From positions 1 through 11,244 of the forward strand of contig NZ_LSJI01000244.1 in assembly GCF_001557235.1 (NCBI RefSeq): DNA of 11,244 nt, written 5' to 3'. Below are positions 1 through 7,253 of this stretch, piece by piece (positions within the stretch are counted from its first letter, which is position 1; every line of letters begins with the position of its first letter). The DNA comes from Phenylobacterium sp. CCH9-H3 (lineage in GTDB: Bacteria; Pseudomonadota; Alphaproteobacteria; Caulobacterales; Caulobacteraceae). The translations under genes and the position numbers were made by a program. Below the pieces are notes generated by a model. That model saw nothing but the letters and a program-made list of their open reading frames with translations, ran no database searches and had not been told where the DNA came from.

Positions 1-1181
1 CCGCCCTCGTCGCCGCCACCGGCATCGGCTTCACCGCCGCCAAACTCACCACCCCCAAACCCTCGCCACCCGCTGAGGCGCCCGTAGGGGAGGGCGAAGC
101 GGGTCACGCGGAAGGCGACGCCCACGCCGAAGAAGCCGGACATGCCGATGAAGCGCAGGACGCGGAGGTCGTCGCCATGGACGACGCCCGGATCAAGACG
201 GCGGGCATACAGCTCCAGCCGGTGGCCGTCGGGGGGTTGGGCGCCGAGATCCGCGCCCAGGCCACCGTCGAGGCGGAGCCCTCCGGCCAGGCGGCGCTGA
301 CCGCCCGGGCCGCAGGATCCATCGCGCGGATCAACAAGCGCCTCGGCGATCCCGTGCGCGCCGGCGAGACCCTTGCCCTCGTGGAAAGCCGCGAAGCCGC
401 CCAGATCGCGGCCGACCGGGCCACCGCGACCGCGCGCGCCGTCCTGGCGCGCAAGGTGGCGGCGCGCGAGCGGCGGCTGTACGAGCAGCGGGTTGGCGCA
501 CGCCAGGACCTGGAAGCCGCTCAAGCCTCCCTCGCAGCGGCCGAAGCCGAATCGCGCCGCGCGGTCGCGGCGGCGGGGGCTGCCGACATCTCCCCGGACG
601 GGCGCTATGTGCGCGTGGTCAGCCCGATCAACGGTCGGGTAACGGCGATGTCCGTCAGCCTGGGCGCGTTCGTGCAGCCCGAGACGGAACTCTTCCGCAT
701 CGCCGATCCGAACCGTATCCAGGTCGAGGCCGCCGTGCCGGCGCTTGACGCCCAGCGTGTGCAGCCGGGCGACAAGGCCATCATCGAAACCAGCGGCGGG
801 ACGGCGGTCAGCGCTGTCGTTCGCTCCGCGACGCCCGCCGTCGACGAGCAGACCCGCGCCGCGACCGTTGTGTTGACCCCGACGGGGCCGCTCGCGGATT
901 TGCGGCCCGGCCAGTTGGTGCAAGTGCGGATCACGTCCGCCCGCGCCGCCACGCGCGCCATCGTCGTGCCCGACGAGGCGATCCAGACGGTGGAGGGGCG
1001 CTCCGTCGTCTTCGTCCGCACGCCCAAGGGGTTCCGCGCGCAGCCGATCACCGCCGGGCAGCGCACCGGCGGCCGGGCTGAAATCCTGGAGGGCTTGCGC
1101 CCTGGCGACGTGATCGCCGCGTCGAACGCCTTCGTGCTGAAGGCGGAACTCGGGAAGGGCGAGGCGGAACATGGCCACTAA
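1..1181 (+). CDS. czcB: CzcB-type efflux RND periplasmic adaptor subunit (5' end outside window)
   Basis: The periplasmic adaptor (membrane fusion protein) links the CzcA pump to an outer-membrane channel in a Zn/Co/Cd efflux complex. The reading frame is open from base 3, so the ATG at 177 is internal and the real start lies upstream of the window. The first ~15 visible residues (ALVAATGIGFTAAKL) are the end of an N-terminal membrane anchor. A Pro-rich stretch follows, then an acidic linker with His at visible residues 35, 41 and 47, a plausible metal-binding tail as known in CzcB proteins. Next come the lipoyl/hairpin region (TARAAGSIARI, then Ala/Arg-rich helices and VVSPINGRVTAM) and the beta-barrel and membrane-proximal parts. 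The protein ends in GKGEAEHGH, a His-containing end usual for this family. 392 residues are visible. It ends 33 bases before czcA, so one operon is likely. Family assignment is firm; metal specificity is inferred from the neighbour. Confidence 0.93.
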   Translation, partial: ALVAATGIGFTAAKLTTPKPSPPAEAPVGEGEAGHAEGDAHAEEAGHADEAQDAEVVAMDDARIKTAGIQLQPVAVGGLGAEIRAQATVEAEPSGQAALTARAAGSIARINKRLGDPVRAGETLALVESREAAQIAADRATATARAVLARKVAARERRLYEQRVGARQDLEAAQASLAAAEAESRRAVAAAGAADISPDGRYVRVVSPINGRVTAMSVSLGAFVQPETELFRIADPNRIQVEAAVPALDAQRVQPGDKAIIETSGGTAVSAVVRSATPAVDEQTRAATVVLTPTGPLADLRPGQLVQVRITSARAATRAIVVPDEAIQTVEGRSVVFVRTPKGFRAQPITAGQRTGGRAEILEGLRPGDVIAASNAFVLKAELGKGEAEHGH

Positions 1182-1214
1182 GTCGAACAAGCTGAACAGG
1201 AAGCAGGTGGCGTC

Positions 1215-4200
1215 ATGATCGGCCGCATATTGGACCTCTCGGTCCGCTTCCGCTGGACCGTCGTCGCCCTCGTCGCCCTGGTGGCCGCATTCGGGCTCTA
1301 CAATCTCATTCGGCTGCCGATCGACGCGGTGCCGGACATCACCAACAAGCAGGTGCAGATCAATACGGTCGCCCCGGCCTTGGCCCCGGCCGAGATCGAG
1401 AAACTTGTGACCTATCCCGTCGAAACCGCGATGGCGGGGATCCCGGGGCTGCAGAGCACGCGCTCTATTTCGCGCAACGGCTTCAGCCAGGTGACCGTCG
1501 TCTTCACCGAGCGCACGGACATCTACTTCGCCCGGCAGCAGGTGGCCGAACGGCTCATCCAGGCCGGCGAGAGCCTACCCGAAGGCGCCCAGCCGATGAT
1601 GGGCCCGATTTCCACCGGCCTTGGCGAAGTGCTGATGTGGACCGTCGAGTACGAGCATCCCGGCGGTCGCGGCGCGCCGCGGCGGAATGGCCAGCCGGGT
1701 TGGCAGGCCGACGGCGCCTACCTGACCGCGACTGGAGAGCGTCTTGCCGACTCGGTCGCCCAGGCGGCCTACTTGCGGGAAGTCCAGGACTGGATCGTCC
1801 GGCCGCAGATGCGCAGCGTCCCGGGTGTCGCCGGCGTCGACTCCATCGGCGGCTACGACAAGCAGTTCGTGGTCACCCCCAACCCCACGCGCCTCGCCGC
1901 CTACGGCGTATCGTTTTCCGACCTCTCCCGCGCCCTTGAGGCCGCCAATCTGACGGTGGGCGCCAATTTCGTGGAGCGCGCCGGTGAGGCTTTCCTGGTC
2001 CGCACCGACGCTCGGGTGCGCACGGCCGATGAGATCGCGCGCGCCGTGGTGGCCACCCGCGGCGGCGTCGCCATCGCGGTGCGCGACGTGGCCGAGGTCA
2101 AGATCGGCGGAGCCCTGCGCACCGGCGCCGGCTCGGAGAATGGCGAAGAGGTGGTCGTCGGGACGGTGTTGATGCTCACGGGCGAGAACAGCCGGACAGT
2201 GGCGCGGGCGTCTGCGGAGCAGCTGCAGGAGATTGCCAAGACCATGCCACCGGGCGTCCGCCTGCAGGTGGTCTACGACCGCTCCAAGCTCGTCAACGCA
2301 ACGATTAAGACCGTCGAGAAGAATCTCGCCGAAGGCGCCTTGCTGGTCATCGTCGTGCTCTTCCTGTTGCTCGGCAACTTCCGCGCCGCGCTCATCACGG
2401 CGCTGGTGATCCCGGTGTCGATGTTGATGACGGCCATCGGCATGAACCGATTAGGCGTCTCGGGAAACTTGATGAGCCTCGGGGCGCTCGACTTTGGGCT
2501 CATCGTCGATGGCGCCGTGATCATCGTGGAGAACAGCCTGCGTCGACTGGCCGAACGGCAGCACCACGAAGGGCGCCTGCTGACCCTGCAGGAGCGCCTT
2601 GGAGAGACCCGGGAGGCGGCTCGCGAGATGATCCAGCCCACGGTCTACGGCCAGGCGATCATTCTTCTGGTCTACGCGCCGCTGCTGACCTTCACCGGGG
2701 TGGAAGGCAAGACCTTCTCACCCATGGCGATCACCGTGATGCTCGCCCTAGCGGCGGCCTTCGTGCTGTCGCTCACCTTCGTGCCGGCCATGATCGCGCT
2801 CCTGATCCGCGGCAAGGTGGCCGAAAAGGAAGTCCGGCCAATCCGGTGGGCAAAGGCGCGCTACGAGCCGCTGCTTCGCAAGACGATCGCGCGGCCCTTG
2901 CCGGTCATCCTCGCGTCCGCCGCGGTGTTCGTCGCGGCCGGCGTGGTGTTCAGCTTCCTCGGCCGCGAGTTCGCGCCGCAGCTGGATGAGAAGGATATGG
3001 CCGTCCAGGCGTTGCGCATCCCGTCCACCTCGCTGGAGCAGTCCCTGCGGATGCAGCGGCAGGTGGAGCGGGTGATCGCGAGCTTCCCGGAGGTCGCCTA
3101 CGTCTACTCAAAGACCGGCACGGCGGAGGTCGCAAGCGACCCGATGCCCCCGAACGCCTCGGATAGCTTCATCATCCTGAAACCCCAGGAGGAATGGCCG
3201 GACAAGGGCGAGTCGAAGGCCGAGCTGGTCAAGCGGATGGAGGAGAAGCTCGAGGGCCTCACAGGCAACGTCTTCGAGTTCACCCAGCCCATCCAGATGC
3301 GCTTCAACGAGCTCATCGCGGGCGTTAGGGGCGACGTCGCCATCAAGATCTATGGCGATGACCTGGACGCGCTCGCCCTGACCGCGGGTCAGGTCGCCAG
3401 CGTTCTTCAGACTGTTCCGGGAGCCGCAGACGTCAAGGCCGAACAGACAAGCGGCTTTCCGACCCTGGACATCACAGTCGACCGTGATGCGATCGGCCGC
3501 CTCGGCCTGACCGTGGAAGAGGTGGCCGACACCGTCGCTGTGGCCATGGGCGGCCGGGAGTCGGGGCTGGTGTTCCAAGGCGACCGCCGATTCGACATCG
3601 TCGTGCGGCTGCCGAACGTCATCCGCAACGACCTCGAGGCCGTGGCCGCGCTGCCGGTGCTCCTGCCGGACGCCGGCGGCGGCATGCGGCAGTCGGTGCC
3701 GCTGCGGGACGTGGCGCGGTTCACCTATTCCGAGGGGCTGAACCAGGTGAGCCGTGAGAACGGAAAGCGCCGGGTGGTGGTGCAGGCGAACGTCCGGGGC
3801 AACGACCTGGGCTCCTTCGTGGCCGAAGCGCAGCGCAAGGTCGCCAGCGAGGTGAAGCTTCCTCCCGGCGCCTGGGTCGAGTGGGGCGGGCAGTATGAGA
3901 ACCTCAAGGCCGCGCAAGGGCGCCTGGCTCTCGTCGTGCCGCTCTGTTTCCTGCTGATCTTCGCGCTTCTTTACATGGCGCTAGGCGGGGTGAAGCCGGC
4001 GCTCGGCGTCTTCTCGGCCATTCCGCTCGCCCTGGCCGGCGGGGTGTTCGCCCTGGCCGCGCGGGGCATGCCGTTCTCGGTCTCCGCCGCCGTGGGGTTC
4101 ATCGCCTTGTCCGGGGTGGCGGTTCTGAACGGCCTGGTGATGATGACGGCCATCCGGCAGCGACTGGAGAGGGGGGCCTCTCTGGATCACGCCATCGTCG

Positions 4201-4412
4201 ACGGGGCGATGGAGCGGCTGCGCCCGGTGCTGATGACCGGGCTCGTCGCGTCCCTCGGGTTTGTGCCGATGGCGCTTGCGACGGAAACGGGCGCGGAGGT
4301 CCAGCGGCCGCTCGCCACCGTGGTCATCGGTGGACTGGTGACGGCGACGGCCCTGACCCTGTTCGTCCTGCCGGCCATCTGTCGCCTGATCTTGCGACCG
4401 ACCACGCGCTGA
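1215..4412 (+). CDS. czcA: CzcA-type heavy-metal efflux RND pump
   Basis: This inner-membrane proton/metal antiporter is the engine of the CzcCBA complex. Its 1065 residues match the ~1050-1070 of HME-RND pumps. The first membrane helix is at about residues 13-33, followed by PIDAVPDITNKQVQINT, then a large periplasmic loop. A second helix cluster begins near residue 375. The second periplasmic loop spans about 580-890 (starting FLGREFAPQLDEKD) and the last helix block about 905-1060. The signature DFGLIVDGAVIIVEN carries D426, D432 and E439, with the same 6 and 7 residue spacing as the essential D402/D408/E415 of C. metallidurans CzcA. This form is typical of pumps for divalent Co/Zn/Cd or Ni; Cu/Ag pumps of the CusA type differ here. 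An extra Gly/Pro-rich segment in the first loop (about residues 150-170) accounts for the numbering offset. The start is supported by purine-rich AGGAAGCAGGTGG at 1198-1210. No frameshift or missing key residue is seen. Confidence 0.97.
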   Translation: MIGRILDLSVRFRWTVVALVALVAAFGLYNLIRLPIDAVPDITNKQVQINTVAPALAPAEIEKLVTYPVETAMAGIPGLQSTRSISRNGFSQVTVVFTERTDIYFARQQVAERLIQAGESLPEGAQPMMGPISTGLGEVLMWTVEYEHPGGRGAPRRNGQPGWQADGAYLTATGERLADSVAQAAYLREVQDWIVRPQMRSVPGVAGVDSIGGYDKQFVVTPNPTRLAAYGVSFSDLSRALEAANLTVGANFVERAGEAFLVRTDARVRTADEIARAVVATRGGVAIAVRDVAEVKIGGALRTGAGSENGEEVVVGTVLMLTGENSRTVARASAEQLQEIAKTMPPGVRLQVVYDRSKLVNATIKTVEKNLAEGALLVIVVLFLLLGNFRAALITALVIPVSMLMTAIGMNRLGVSGNLMSLGALDFGLIVDGAVIIVENSLRRLAERQHHEGRLLTLQERLGETREAAREMIQPTVYGQAIILLVYAPLLTFTGVEGKTFSPMAITVMLALAAAFVLSLTFVPAMIALLIRGKVAEKEVRPIRWAKARYEPLLRKTIARPLPVILASAAVFVAAGVVFSFLGREFAPQLDEKDMAVQALRIPSTSLEQSLRMQRQVERVIASFPEVAYVYSKTGTAEVASDPMPPNASDSFIILKPQEEWPDKGESKAELVKRMEEKLEGLTGNVFEFTQPIQMRFNELIAGVRGDVAIKIYGDDLDALALTAGQVASVLQTVPGAADVKAEQTSGFPTLDITVDRDAIGRLGLTVEEVADTVAVAMGGRESGLVFQGDRRFDIVVRLPNVIRNDLEAVAALPVLLPDAGGGMRQSVPLRDVARFTYSEGLNQVSRENGKRRVVVQANVRGNDLGSFVAEAQRKVASEVKLPPGAWVEWGGQYENLKAAQGRLALVVPLCFLLIFALLYMALGGVKPALGVFSAIPLALAGGVFALAARGMPFSVSAAVGFIALSGVAVLNGLVMMTAIRQRLERGASLDHAIVDGAMERLRPVLMTGLVASLGFVPMALATETGAEVQRPLATVVIGGLVTATALTLFVLPAICRLILRPTTR

Positions 4413-4427
4413 TGGCCCGCGCGCGCG

Positions 4428-4461
4428 CCGTGTCCGGCTTCATCTAGGAAGCCGGACACGG
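4428..4461 (+). terminator. Perfect 14-bp hairpin after czcA, probable terminator
   Basis: Left arm 4428-4441 (CCGTGTCCGGCTTC) is exactly complementary to right arm 4448-4461, with a 6-base loop (ATCTAG). It starts 15 bases after the czcA stop. There is no T-run on either strand, so it is not a canonical intrinsic terminator. GC-rich hairpins without a T-run are common at gene ends in high-GC alphaproteobacteria, and this one could also stabilise the mRNA 3' end. It lies between czcA and a possible small minus-strand gene ending at 4478, so it could serve both strands. Confidence 0.7.
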
Positions 4462-4477
4462 GGGTGATCGAGAGCCT

Positions 4478-4615
4478 CTATCGGGGCAAAACGGCGCGGG
4501 CGGCGCGGTGCGCATGCTCGTCAGGACTGGCCCACACGAGATACAATGCGCCCCCCAACACGATGAGCGAGAAGACGAAGAGGAGCACGGCTCCACGACT
4601 GACCGTCTGCCGCAT
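4478..4615 (-). CDS. Putative 45-residue single-span membrane microprotein
   Basis: I do not recognise this protein. The frame encodes 45 residues: a short basic N-terminus (MRQTVSRG), one strongly hydrophobic span at residues 9-29 (AVLLFVFSLIVLGGALYLVWA), then a small polar tail with two His and several Arg. Basic N-terminus, membrane span and polar tail is the normal plan of bacterial single-span microproteins. GC is concentrated at third positions (CTC, GTC, ATC, GTG), as in its neighbours. The weak point is the start: GAAGG at 4628-4632 is 12 bases from the ATG, and a nearer AGG is only one base from it. It converges on czcA, with the 14-bp hairpin between. A regulatory or accessory role with the pump would be speculation. 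Confidence 0.45.
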   Translation of the reverse strand: MRQTVSRGAVLLFVFSLIVLGGALYLVWASPDEHAHRAARAVLPR

Positions 4616-4654
4616 ACCTGGGGATCGCCTTCACTTGGTGCTTCGTTGAGTCTG

Positions 4655-4670
4655 CGGCGCCCAGGCGCCG
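4655..4670. repeat. 16-base palindrome upstream of usp
   Basis: CGGCGCC at 4655-4661 and GGCGCCG at 4664-4670 are exact inverted copies separated by CA. It lies about 140 bases before the usp start and just upstream of the TTGACA element. It could be an operator or only GC-rich chance; no regulator family can be named. Confidence 0.3.
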
Positions 4671-4714
4671 ATCACAAGCTTCCACGGACGAGACCGACGG
4701 AGGTCCGCGCAATG

Positions 4715-4741
4715 TTGACACGTCGCAAGGCGAGCTATCGC
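4715..4741 (+). promoter_or_regulatory. Possible sigma-70 promoter for usp
   Basis: TTGACA at 4715-4720 is an exact -35 consensus. The best -10-like match is TATCGC at 4736-4741, with a short 15-base spacer; TATACG at 4751-4756 is too far away. The -35 is good and the -10 weak, which is common in alphaproteobacteria. It lies about 70 bases before the usp start. Confidence 0.35.
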
Positions 4742-4809
4742 AGGCGGTCGTATACGCAGACGTCCCGAGCATAGCCGCGGGACGCGACAGCGCTGACAGG
4801 AGGCGAGCG

Positions 4810-5616
4810 ATGACCTATGCCGATATCGTGGTGGATGCCACCCCCAGCCCGACGGTCCGTCAGACCCTGGAGGTCGCGGCCGAGTTCGTCGAGGCATATG
4901 GCGGTCGCCTCTCGGTCGCCGCGTTCGCTTGGCCGCGAACCTCGCTAGTGAACGAAGCGCTCCTTGGGAGCGCCGGCGGCCCTCAGCTTCAAGCCTTGGC
5001 ATTTGGCGAGGCCCTCGAGAGCACGCAGGCAATCCACAGCGAGGTCTTCGCCGGCCGCCAGGTCGCCACCGACTGGTGCTCGGGCATCTCTGATCCGAAT
5101 CTGATCCTCAACGAACATCTGCTCGCAGCTGACCTCGCGATCCTCGGCGCGTCGGCGGGCGGACAGTTTGCGACGGTCGACCCCACCGAGCTCTCCGCCC
5201 GCTCCGGAGCCCCGGTTCTGCAGATCGGATCGGTCCGGCCGCGGCCGCCGTTTCGGCACGCCCTGGTCGCGTGGAAGGACGGCCGGGAAGCCCGGCGGTC
5301 CGTCCATGAGGCGCTTCCGCTTTTGAGACGCGCCGAGCGGGTCGTCGTCCTTGGCGTCGGAGACGAGGCCAGAAGTGAACGCCTGGCGCAGGTCGCCAGA
5401 CATCTTGCGCGACACCAGGTCGCCGCAACTCATCTTCACCTCTCCAAGAGCGCCGCTGGCGTCTGCGCACAAATCCTGCAGCACGCCGAAACCGAAGGGT
5501 GTGATCTCCTGGTGAGCGGAGCCTACAGCCGGCCTCGGTACAGCGAGAGGGTCTTTGGCGGCGTCACGCGGGAGCTTGTGCGGGGCCTCCCAATGGCCTG
5601 GCTTCTGGCGCACTGA
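4810..5616 (+). CDS. Universal stress protein, two-domain (UspA family)
   Basis: The product is a soluble cytoplasmic stress protein of 268 residues, the length of tandem two-domain USPs. The N-terminal half starts with the usual short strand (MTYADIVVDATPS) and ends ADLAILGASAGG...SGAPVLQIG. The second half starts RHALVAWKDGREARRSVHEALPLL and ends GCDLLVSGAYSRPRYSERVFGGVTRELV. That last stretch corresponds to the nucleotide-binding G-x2-G-x9-G-S/T loop (from G237), but the second Gly is Ser (GAYS; related proteins usually have GAYG) and the end reads GGVT. ATP binding is therefore uncertain. AGGAGG at 4798-4803, six bases before the ATG, fixes the start. It lies downstream of the metal pump genes, behind a hairpin and with its own possible promoter, so it is probably separately controlled. 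Its physiological partner cannot be read from sequence. Confidence 0.85.
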   Translation: MTYADIVVDATPSPTVRQTLEVAAEFVEAYGGRLSVAAFAWPRTSLVNEALLGSAGGPQLQALAFGEALESTQAIHSEVFAGRQVATDWCSGISDPNLILNEHLLAADLAILGASAGGQFATVDPTELSARSGAPVLQIGSVRPRPPFRHALVAWKDGREARRSVHEALPLLRRAERVVVLGVGDEARSERLAQVARHLARHQVAATHLHLSKSAAGVCAQILQHAETEGCDLLVSGAYSRPRYSERVFGGVTRELVRGLPMAWLLAH

Positions 5617-5622
5617 GATTCG

Positions 5623-5643
5623 GCCGCGGAAACCTCCCGCGGG
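5623..5643. terminator. GC hairpin between convergent genes
   Basis: CCGCGG at 5624-5629 pairs with CCGCGG at 5637-5642 around a 7-base loop (AAACCTC), extendable by further pairs with one mismatch. It begins a few bases after the usp stop and lies 60 bases from the end of the converging SRPBCC gene, so it could end either transcript. There is no T-run. Confidence 0.35.
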
Positions 5644-5701
5644 CGCCTTGTGCAAAGAAGCCTCCGTCTCTGCTGCACGGCCCCTCTAACCTGCGCCCGC
5701 G

Positions 5702-6202
5702 CTAGGCGCCTGCCTTCTTCCGCGCCGCGCGACGCTGGCGCCGGTTCAGCGGCTTCCCGTCCTGTGGCGGCGCCGCAGACCGACCGCGTCCCGCCAAGGC
5801 GGCGCCCCACGCCTCGTAGTAGGGTTTGAGCCGCTCGATCTTGAACTTGTGCTTGAACGCGATCTGCGCCAGCCAGCCCGTGAAGCGGACACCATGGCGA
5901 ACCCGGACCCCTTGTTCGACGGGCTCGAGCTCGATCCACCGTCGTTCCCGAAACCCGATCCAGCCGATCGTGAATTCCAGACGCATTGGCGCGTCGAATA
6001 CGGTGATCCGGGCCGGGACTGACTTTCGGGCCACATTGCCCCAGTTCACCGAGAAACGGACTTTGGCGCCACCCTTCGCCTCCCCCTCGATCGTCTGGTA
6101 AGGGTTCCAACTCGGGTATTGGTCGAAACTGATCAGGCGACGCCAAATCACCTGCGCCGGCTGACGGATGATGAGCTCGGTGGAATAGGCGATCTCGTTC
6201 AT
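5702..6202 (-). CDS. SRPBCC (START-like) family protein with basic C-terminal tail
   Basis: The 166-residue protein begins with the typical SRPBCC first strand and helix (STELIIRQPAQVIWRRLISFDQYPSWNPY), continues with alternating strands (RITVFDAPMRLEFTIGWIGF), and has the GVRVRHGVRFTGW strand before the C-terminal helix. These folds form a hydrophobic cavity that binds lipids or other hydrophobic ligands; no catalytic residues or ligand can be assigned. The tail from about residue 153 is NRRQRRAARKKAGA, a strongly basic extension that could contact nucleic acid or ribosome. GGAG at 6211-6214, eight bases from the ATG, supports the start. The frame stays open further upstream, but without a good start codon. 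A distant paralogue lies at 9940-10458. It converges on usp and lies 181 bases downstream of the minus-strand secreted-protein gene, so co-transcription is possible but not shown. Confidence 0.85.
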   Translation of the reverse strand: MNEIAYSTELIIRQPAQVIWRRLISFDQYPSWNPYQTIEGEAKGGAKVRFSVNWGNVARKSVPARITVFDAPMRLEFTIGWIGFRERRWIELEPVEQGVRVRHGVRFTGWLAQIAFKHKFKIERLKPYYEAWGAALAGRGRSAAPPQDGKPLNRRQRRAARKKAGA

Positions 6203-6383
6203 CGGCCAGACTCCAGAACGGCACGATGACGTGCGACCGCGTCGACTGTAGGGAACGCCGCTGCAGGCCGCAAACCAGCCGGGCGTCGTCGATCCATCGC
6301 CGATGGCCGGATCTTCCGACCGTCTTGCCAGGACCTCCTTAAAGTTGCGGCCTGTTCAATGGGTGGGCGCCCTAGGCCCGCAT

Positions 6384-6893
6384 TTAGCGGTTCGGAGGCG
6401 TGCTCCTGGGCATCAGGATCACCTGGGCTCCGGACCGCCGCACTGGCGCACCAGAGCGAGCCCGCGCGGGGGCCTCGCTTCGCGACCTCTCCGGACCAAA
6501 GCAGACGAGGCGCAAGGCGCGGGTTTCGGCGTTCATCGCCGGGGGCCGCCACGCTTCTCGGCTGTATGTCGTGCCGGCGTATTCGCCAGTCCAGGTGCGC
6601 CGGGTTGTCTGGACAGACCGGAGTTCCTGGCTCTTGCAGTCGAAGTCCAACGTCACCTCGAGCTTCGTGACCGTGCGCCCGGCCTCCAATTCTGGTTCCC
6701 GCAACTCCACGAAACCCTGGACGCGTTGGTAGCCATGACGATGATGATCGTGTTTGGACTCCATCTCCAACGCCAGCGCACCTTGGTCGGTGGCGCCCAC
6801 CGAAGTCAGCGCATCCGGCTCCTGGGCGTGAACGAGGCCTGGCAGAAGCGCCAGCAGGGGCAGGAGCAGGAGTTTGCGAGCGTCTCGAACCAC
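6384..6893 (-). CDS. Secreted protein, surface-adhesin-E-like, with His cluster
   Basis: The product is an exported protein of 169 residues starting at GTG 6893. The first 23 residues (MVRDARKLLLLPLLALLPGLVHA) form a classic signal peptide with an A-x-A-like VHA cut before QEP. AGAGGAA at 6901-6907, seven bases upstream, favours this GTG over the in-frame ATG at 6944. The mature part has a HDHHRH patch at residues 48-53, then a core around LDFDC (C86) and ETRALRLVC (C131). A 'strand-DC ... W.P...E ... VC' layout with two Cys is typical of small surface-adhesin-E-like proteins (PF16747 type), so a disulphide is plausible. This family match is by eye and tentative. The last ~35 residues are Arg/Pro-rich. 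The gene is divergent from czcD, so the His patch may reflect periplasmic metal binding; that is inference only. Confidence 0.6.
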   Translation of the reverse strand: MVRDARKLLLLPLLALLPGLVHAQEPDALTSVGATDQGALALEMESKHDHHRHGYQRVQGFVELREPELEAGRTVTKLEVTLDFDCKSQELRSVQTTRRTWTGEYAGTTYSREAWRPPAMNAETRALRLVCFGPERSRSEAPARARSGAPVRRSGAQVILMPRSTPPNR

Positions 6894-6900
6894 GGCGCAG

Positions 6901-6907
6901 TTCCTCT
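6901..6907 (-). promoter_or_regulatory. Ribosome-binding site that decides a GTG start
   Basis: On the minus strand AGAGGAA lies seven bases before the GTG at 6893. The alternative in-frame ATG at 6944 would put 17 polar residues before the signal peptide and has no comparable site. Confidence 0.6.
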
Positions 6908-7222
6908 GCAACGGCTCTTTGCCCCCGATCGACAAGAGCGCCAACCAAGAAGACCACGAGAGCGCCCGCGATAGAAGACAGTGAATGGAGGGCGCGTCGC
7001 GAGCGGTTCGTCACCGCCGGTGAGCTACACCACACCTAGGGCCGGCACGCCCCGCTAGGGCGAGACCTGTCAGTCCGGCGACGAGCAGCAGTCCGATTGG
7101 GGTGCGTCATCCCCCTTAACATGAGGCGTTCGCTTCCAAGCGGCGCAACATTGAATGAAACGACTTGTTCGGATGCCCGCTGCTCGCTCATCCTCCAGAC
7201 CGCGAAGGCTGGCAGAGTTAGG

Positions 7223-7253
7223 TTGACGCCATCGGCACGATCCGTGCGTTCAT
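7223..7253 (+). promoter_or_regulatory. Possible regulated promoter of czcD with inverted repeat in the spacer
   Basis: TTGACG (7223-7228) is followed by GCACG-ATC-CGTGC (7235-7247), an exact inverted repeat, and then GTTCAT (7248-7253). That gives a 19-base spacer with a dyad inside it, the geometry used by MerR-family metal regulators. The -10 match is poor (3 of 6) and no regulator gene is in the window, so this is only a candidate. Confidence 0.22.

Larger units (their letters stand above)
4413..4809. other. czcA-usp intergenic region
   Basis: This 397-base gap has no gene in the usual size range. It holds the hairpin at 4428-4461, a 45-codon minus-strand frame at 4478-4615, a short palindrome at 4655-4670 and a TTGACA element at 4715-4720. 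The plus-strand frames in the gap (for example 4464-4649) have irregular composition and no ribosome-binding site and are not supported. Confidence 0.6.

Noticed and set aside
3108..3917. 269-codon minus-strand frame opposite czcA
   Set aside because: Shadow of a high-GC gene: no ribosome-binding site, composition explained by the czcA codons on the other strand, which are clearly conserved protein.
4945..5655. 236-codon minus-strand frame opposite usp
   Set aside because: Antisense of the recognisable USP; no independent coding signal.
6338..6344. Exact AAGGAGG on the minus strand upstream of the first SRPBCC gene
   Set aside because: No ATG, GTG or TTG follows at a suitable distance in an open frame; the SRPBCC start at 6202 has its own GGAG site.
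6303..6974. 223-codon plus-strand frame
   Set aside because: Antisense shadow of the secreted-protein gene, Arg-rich and without a ribosome-binding site.
6199..7035. 278-codon minus-strand frame with a hydrophobic N-terminal part
   Set aside because: It overlaps the signal-peptide protein at 6384-6893 on the same strand in another frame; beyond the first ~40 residues it is Arg/Pro/Ala filler. The signal-peptide frame with its ribosome-binding site is better supported.
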